A program made the translations under genes and the position numbers. From contig MNCI01004101.1 of the NCBI GenBank assembly GCA_015680685.1, positions 664,972 to 728,971 of the forward strand: a stretch of DNA of 64,000 nt, read 5' to 3'. Below, in pieces: positions 61,603-64,000 of the stretch (positions are counted from its first letter, which is position 1; each line of letters begins with the position of its first letter). The notes under the pieces are model-generated. The model was not told where the DNA came from. It did no database searches and was given only the letters and a program-made list of their open reading frames with translations. The DNA comes from Gnetum montanum. Its lineage: Eukaryota > Streptophyta > Gnetopsida > Gnetales > Gnetaceae.

Positions 61603-62967
61603 TATAGCAACTAAAACATTTGATCACTAGAAACCCAAAGATCCTAGTGGCGATAGCCTTAACCCTAGACCCGAAGGGACTCTATGAAAAATAGGATTCA
61701 AGGGGCCCTAGATGATCCATTAGATCACCTAGGGACATATAAAGTGTAAATGAGGTAATTTCAAAAAATGAAAATGAAGTAGATCTGATACAAAGTAATG
61801 CAAGGAATATAAGAAATGTAAACTAAATTTCATAACAAAATGGAACTTTAAAGTTCATTGAAAAAATAAAGAAAGTTCAGAAATATGTACAAGTGTGCCT
61901 GAGAATGAAAAAAGAAGCAGCTTCACCACACTAGGGTTTTGTGATTTGTTAAAATTGATGGCATTGGATGCCATAGTTAGCTCCACAATTCAGATGCTTC
62001 ATAACTCTTGAAACTATAGAACTTTGTTGCAATCCTCAATAGATCTATAATGTTGGTAGTGTAAGGATGATATGTATGGGGGTTTTGCATATCAAGGAGA
62101 CAAATGCTAGAAGTCTCAAATGCCAAGCTGCTTATCCTTGGTGCAAGATTCCACACAACCTCATCAGGTCAAATAATGGTTGTAATGGTTGTAGGTTCCA
62201 GACTAGAAATGTTTCAAAACTTTTGTGTTTCTAGGTTATTCAACTATCTTGAATCCAAAAATATGGCCAAGTGTGAAAAAGAGTATAATCTTTATATGAT
62301 GTTGGCACTTCGGATTTTATAGGTTTTATGAACATGAAGTTTGTTGCAAATTTCTACCTAATTGTTGACAGATTTCTTCTATGTAATGGTGTTGTAGTCA
62401 TTCAAATCTAGCATGGTTACTATGTATGATAAGTTTTAATACCCTCATGACATCAAAACCATTTATTTTACTAGAAAAAGTAAATGGGAATTTTATCCAT
62501 GTTGCCTTCTTCCACCAACTTTCATCCTTCCAATAGCAATGTTGAAGTGTGAAATCAACACTAGAGCTGGAGCAATGATAAGATCTTGATCTATGCTAGA
62601 GCAACACTGGGGGGGAAGGTGCAACATTGCGGGATGAAGAAGTTATACCCTTCAAATGTTGGGTATAAAAAATTTTATACCCTCCCATAGGTGTTTCTAG
62701 CATAGCAAAAGTTGTACCCCCTACAAAACCCATCAAAATGCAAATTTTGGCAGTCTAAAAGGCATTGTTAAACCTCCAACTCCAAGTATGGACATTATAT
62801 GACTATTTCCACATGGGGCTTAAATCTCCAAAAAGCTAAAGTATGTAAAATTACATCCCTCAGATTACAATCTTCACATTTTACAATGAATTTTTAGCCT
62901 TGGGTTTTATTGGGTAAGGATTATGATGCAAAAAGGTTAGAACATGAGTTTTCTTGATGGTGTTTCA
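61603..62967 (-). repeat. 5' LTR of element A
   Basis: On the plus strand it starts TATAGCAACTAAAACATTTG (partner: TGTAGTGATTGGAAAATTTG) and ends GATGGTGTTTCA. It aligns over its full length with 12968-14325. The right edge is fixed by family P sequence beyond it. Confidence 0.85.
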
Positions 62968-62972
62968 CAAGG
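62968..62972. other. Target-site duplication of element A (right)
   Basis: CAAGG, against CAAGA at 12963-12967. Confidence 0.65.
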
Positions 62973-64000
62973 CTATCAAAGATGGGCTATCAATCTAGGT
63001 TTTGTGTAAATATAAAACTAATTTTTGCATTCACCATCGAGATTTATTTTTCATTGATTTATTTATAGATGCCCACCTGATCTCTAAAATGCTCCTTGAG
63101 TCATTCATGTTTCTTGACCTTATTTTACCATGTGCTTATTTCAATCATATATTTTGGTGGACTTCATGGACTTCTTCCATTGAGAGCTTCTTATTTTCCC
63201 AAGCCTACCAACCCATATCATGGTTTACTCTCATGATTTTTTCTCTTAGTTGATGAGTGTTTTTTTTTTTTTTTGAGAAATTTGTTTTTCTTTTCTATAT
63301 CAATCAACCTATTATTATCAGTAGAGAGCTTTTGATTTTCTTCTTGTAGGGTTATGAGAGCTTTAGCATGTGCATACATTTGTGCTTCATCAATAGATGC
63401 ATCCCACCCTACCATTTCCTTCTTCTTCTCCATCTGGATGTAGTGGATAATCAACTACCTCACATGATCAATTCTAAATTGATCAACTTGGTCAAGTGTT
63501 ATGAACTATGCAAGGTCTCTTCTTACTGCTCTTAGAGTTTCTAATACTTCTCACAACCTCTACACTTTATTTTCTACATGTTTAGCCCTAGTTTTTGCCA
63601 CGAACAACTTCCCCTTTATGGTAATTAAATCAATCTATAATGTAGTGACATCACTTAGGATATCAAAAAACAATTTCATGACTTGGCCCATCTACAAAAT
63701 TCTATCCAATATGTCTTCATGTTTCACATGAGGCATTGAGGTACCAGTGAGCATTAGAGCATCTCTTGCTCTAGAAATATCCACTAGTGGCATAAAAAAG
63801 ATATTAAATGATTATTTGATATGGTCTATTATAACTTCAAGTTCTCTCACTAAATCTTGGTGCTACATAATCACAATTGTGGCTCCTTCACTAGTTTCTA
63901 TCATGACTTGGAATGATGCAATGTTCCACGAGATTTGATAGGCCCATTCATCCTTTCCTCTTGATCGTAGTGACACCTACCCACTTTTTTGATTTATGGA
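62973..64000 (-). pseudogene. Family P copy 2, N-terminal half (runs off the window)
   Basis: Minus-strand reading matches 1540-2500 of P copy 1. Shared blocks are FFDILSDVTT (63650) and the coiled coil at 63218-63454 with MVGWDASIDEAQMYAHAKAL, the repeat-like LQEENQKLSTDNNRLIDIE and a run of lysines made by a poly-T tract at 63260-63274. Close to element A the words CTAGATTGATAGCCCATC here and CTAGATTGGCACCAATAT in copy 1 align, then both continue with CTCATGT. Fewer stops are present than in copy 1. The function is unknown. Confidence 0.6.

Larger units (their letters stand above)
12968..62967 (-). mobile_element. Element A: Tat/Ogre-like Ty3/gypsy retrotransposon, interrupted by B and D
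   Basis: Element A is read on the minus strand: 5' LTR (61603-62967), leader, gag (60920-59820 and 47970-46690), protease, an antisense gene X with a repeat spacer, reverse transcriptase, RNase H, archaeal-type RNase H, integrase, polypurine tract, 3' LTR (12968-14325). It spans 50,000 bases. Removing B, D and their duplicated target bases leaves about 19.9 kb, within the size range I recall for Ogre-type elements. The domain order and the second RNase H place it in the Tat lineage. The LTR pair is 1358 and 1365 bases. The insertion site in family P is confirmed by the uninterrupted P copy 1. All genes are broken by stops, so the element is dead. Confidence 0.85.

Noticed and set aside
13000-62967. 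Four LTR-like segments in the same direction, first read as a tandem chain of three elements
   Set aside because: The segment at 13 kb matches the one at 61.6 kb far better than those at 23.4 and 40.6 kb, which match each other. Target duplications and empty paralogous sites support a nest.
1-64000. CRISPR arrays, tRNA or rRNA genes, prokaryotic operons
   Set aside because: None of the required repeats, cloverleaf boxes or gene spacing was seen; the window is clearly plant nuclear repeat DNA.

Overview
This window looks like part of a large, repeat-filled nuclear genome of a land plant, possibly a gymnosperm or another big-genome species; the sequence cannot fix the species. I see no intact protein-coding gene, no tRNA, rRNA or CRISPR array. 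Almost everything is old, stop-riddled retrotransposon sequence plus remnants of three gene-like families, called P, Q and X here. The DNA is AT-rich, and many stop codons fit C-to-T (or G-to-A) decay of CAG, CGA and TGG codons.

The layout is a four-level nest. Two inverted copies of family P form the oldest layer: P1 at about 600-4150 (+), and P2 on the minus strand, split between 64000-62973 and 12967-11370. A 50-kb block (element A, 12968-62967, minus strand) sits inside P2, flanked by CAAGA/CAAGG. Element B (23383-41595, minus strand, same family as A) sits inside A, flanked by AAGTT. Element D (47971-59814, plus strand, a chromodomain Ty3/gypsy element) sits inside the gag of A, flanked by CCTTC. 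A solo LTR, E (49083-51120), sits inside the 5' LTR of D, flanked by ATGTG/ATGAG. For each insertion an uninterrupted paralogous site is present elsewhere in this same window, so the boundaries can be read directly.

A and B are Ty3/gypsy elements of about 20 kb with a Tat/Ogre-type gene set: gag, protease, then reverse transcriptase, RNase H, a second (archaeal-type) RNase H, and integrase. Between protease and reverse transcriptase both carry a roughly 10-kb block that holds, on the opposite strand, a multi-exon gene-like unit (X) and a degenerate array with a period near 190 bp. X has exon-intron boundaries at matching places in A and B, and its N- and C-terminal parts are recognisably the same protein in both. 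I consider this intron-bearing antisense gene, carried by a retrotransposon between pro and RT, the most interesting content of the window.

From left to right: unassigned DNA and P1 (1-4150); a degenerate short-period repeat (4200-6900); gene-like remnant Q (7190-10110); unassigned DNA; the end of P2; A's 3' LTR, integrase to RT and repeat spacer (12968-23382); the whole of B (23383-41595); A's X gene, protease and part of gag (41596-47970); D with E inside it (47971-59814); the rest of A's gag, leader and 5' LTR (59815-62967); and the N-terminal half of P2 (62973-64000).
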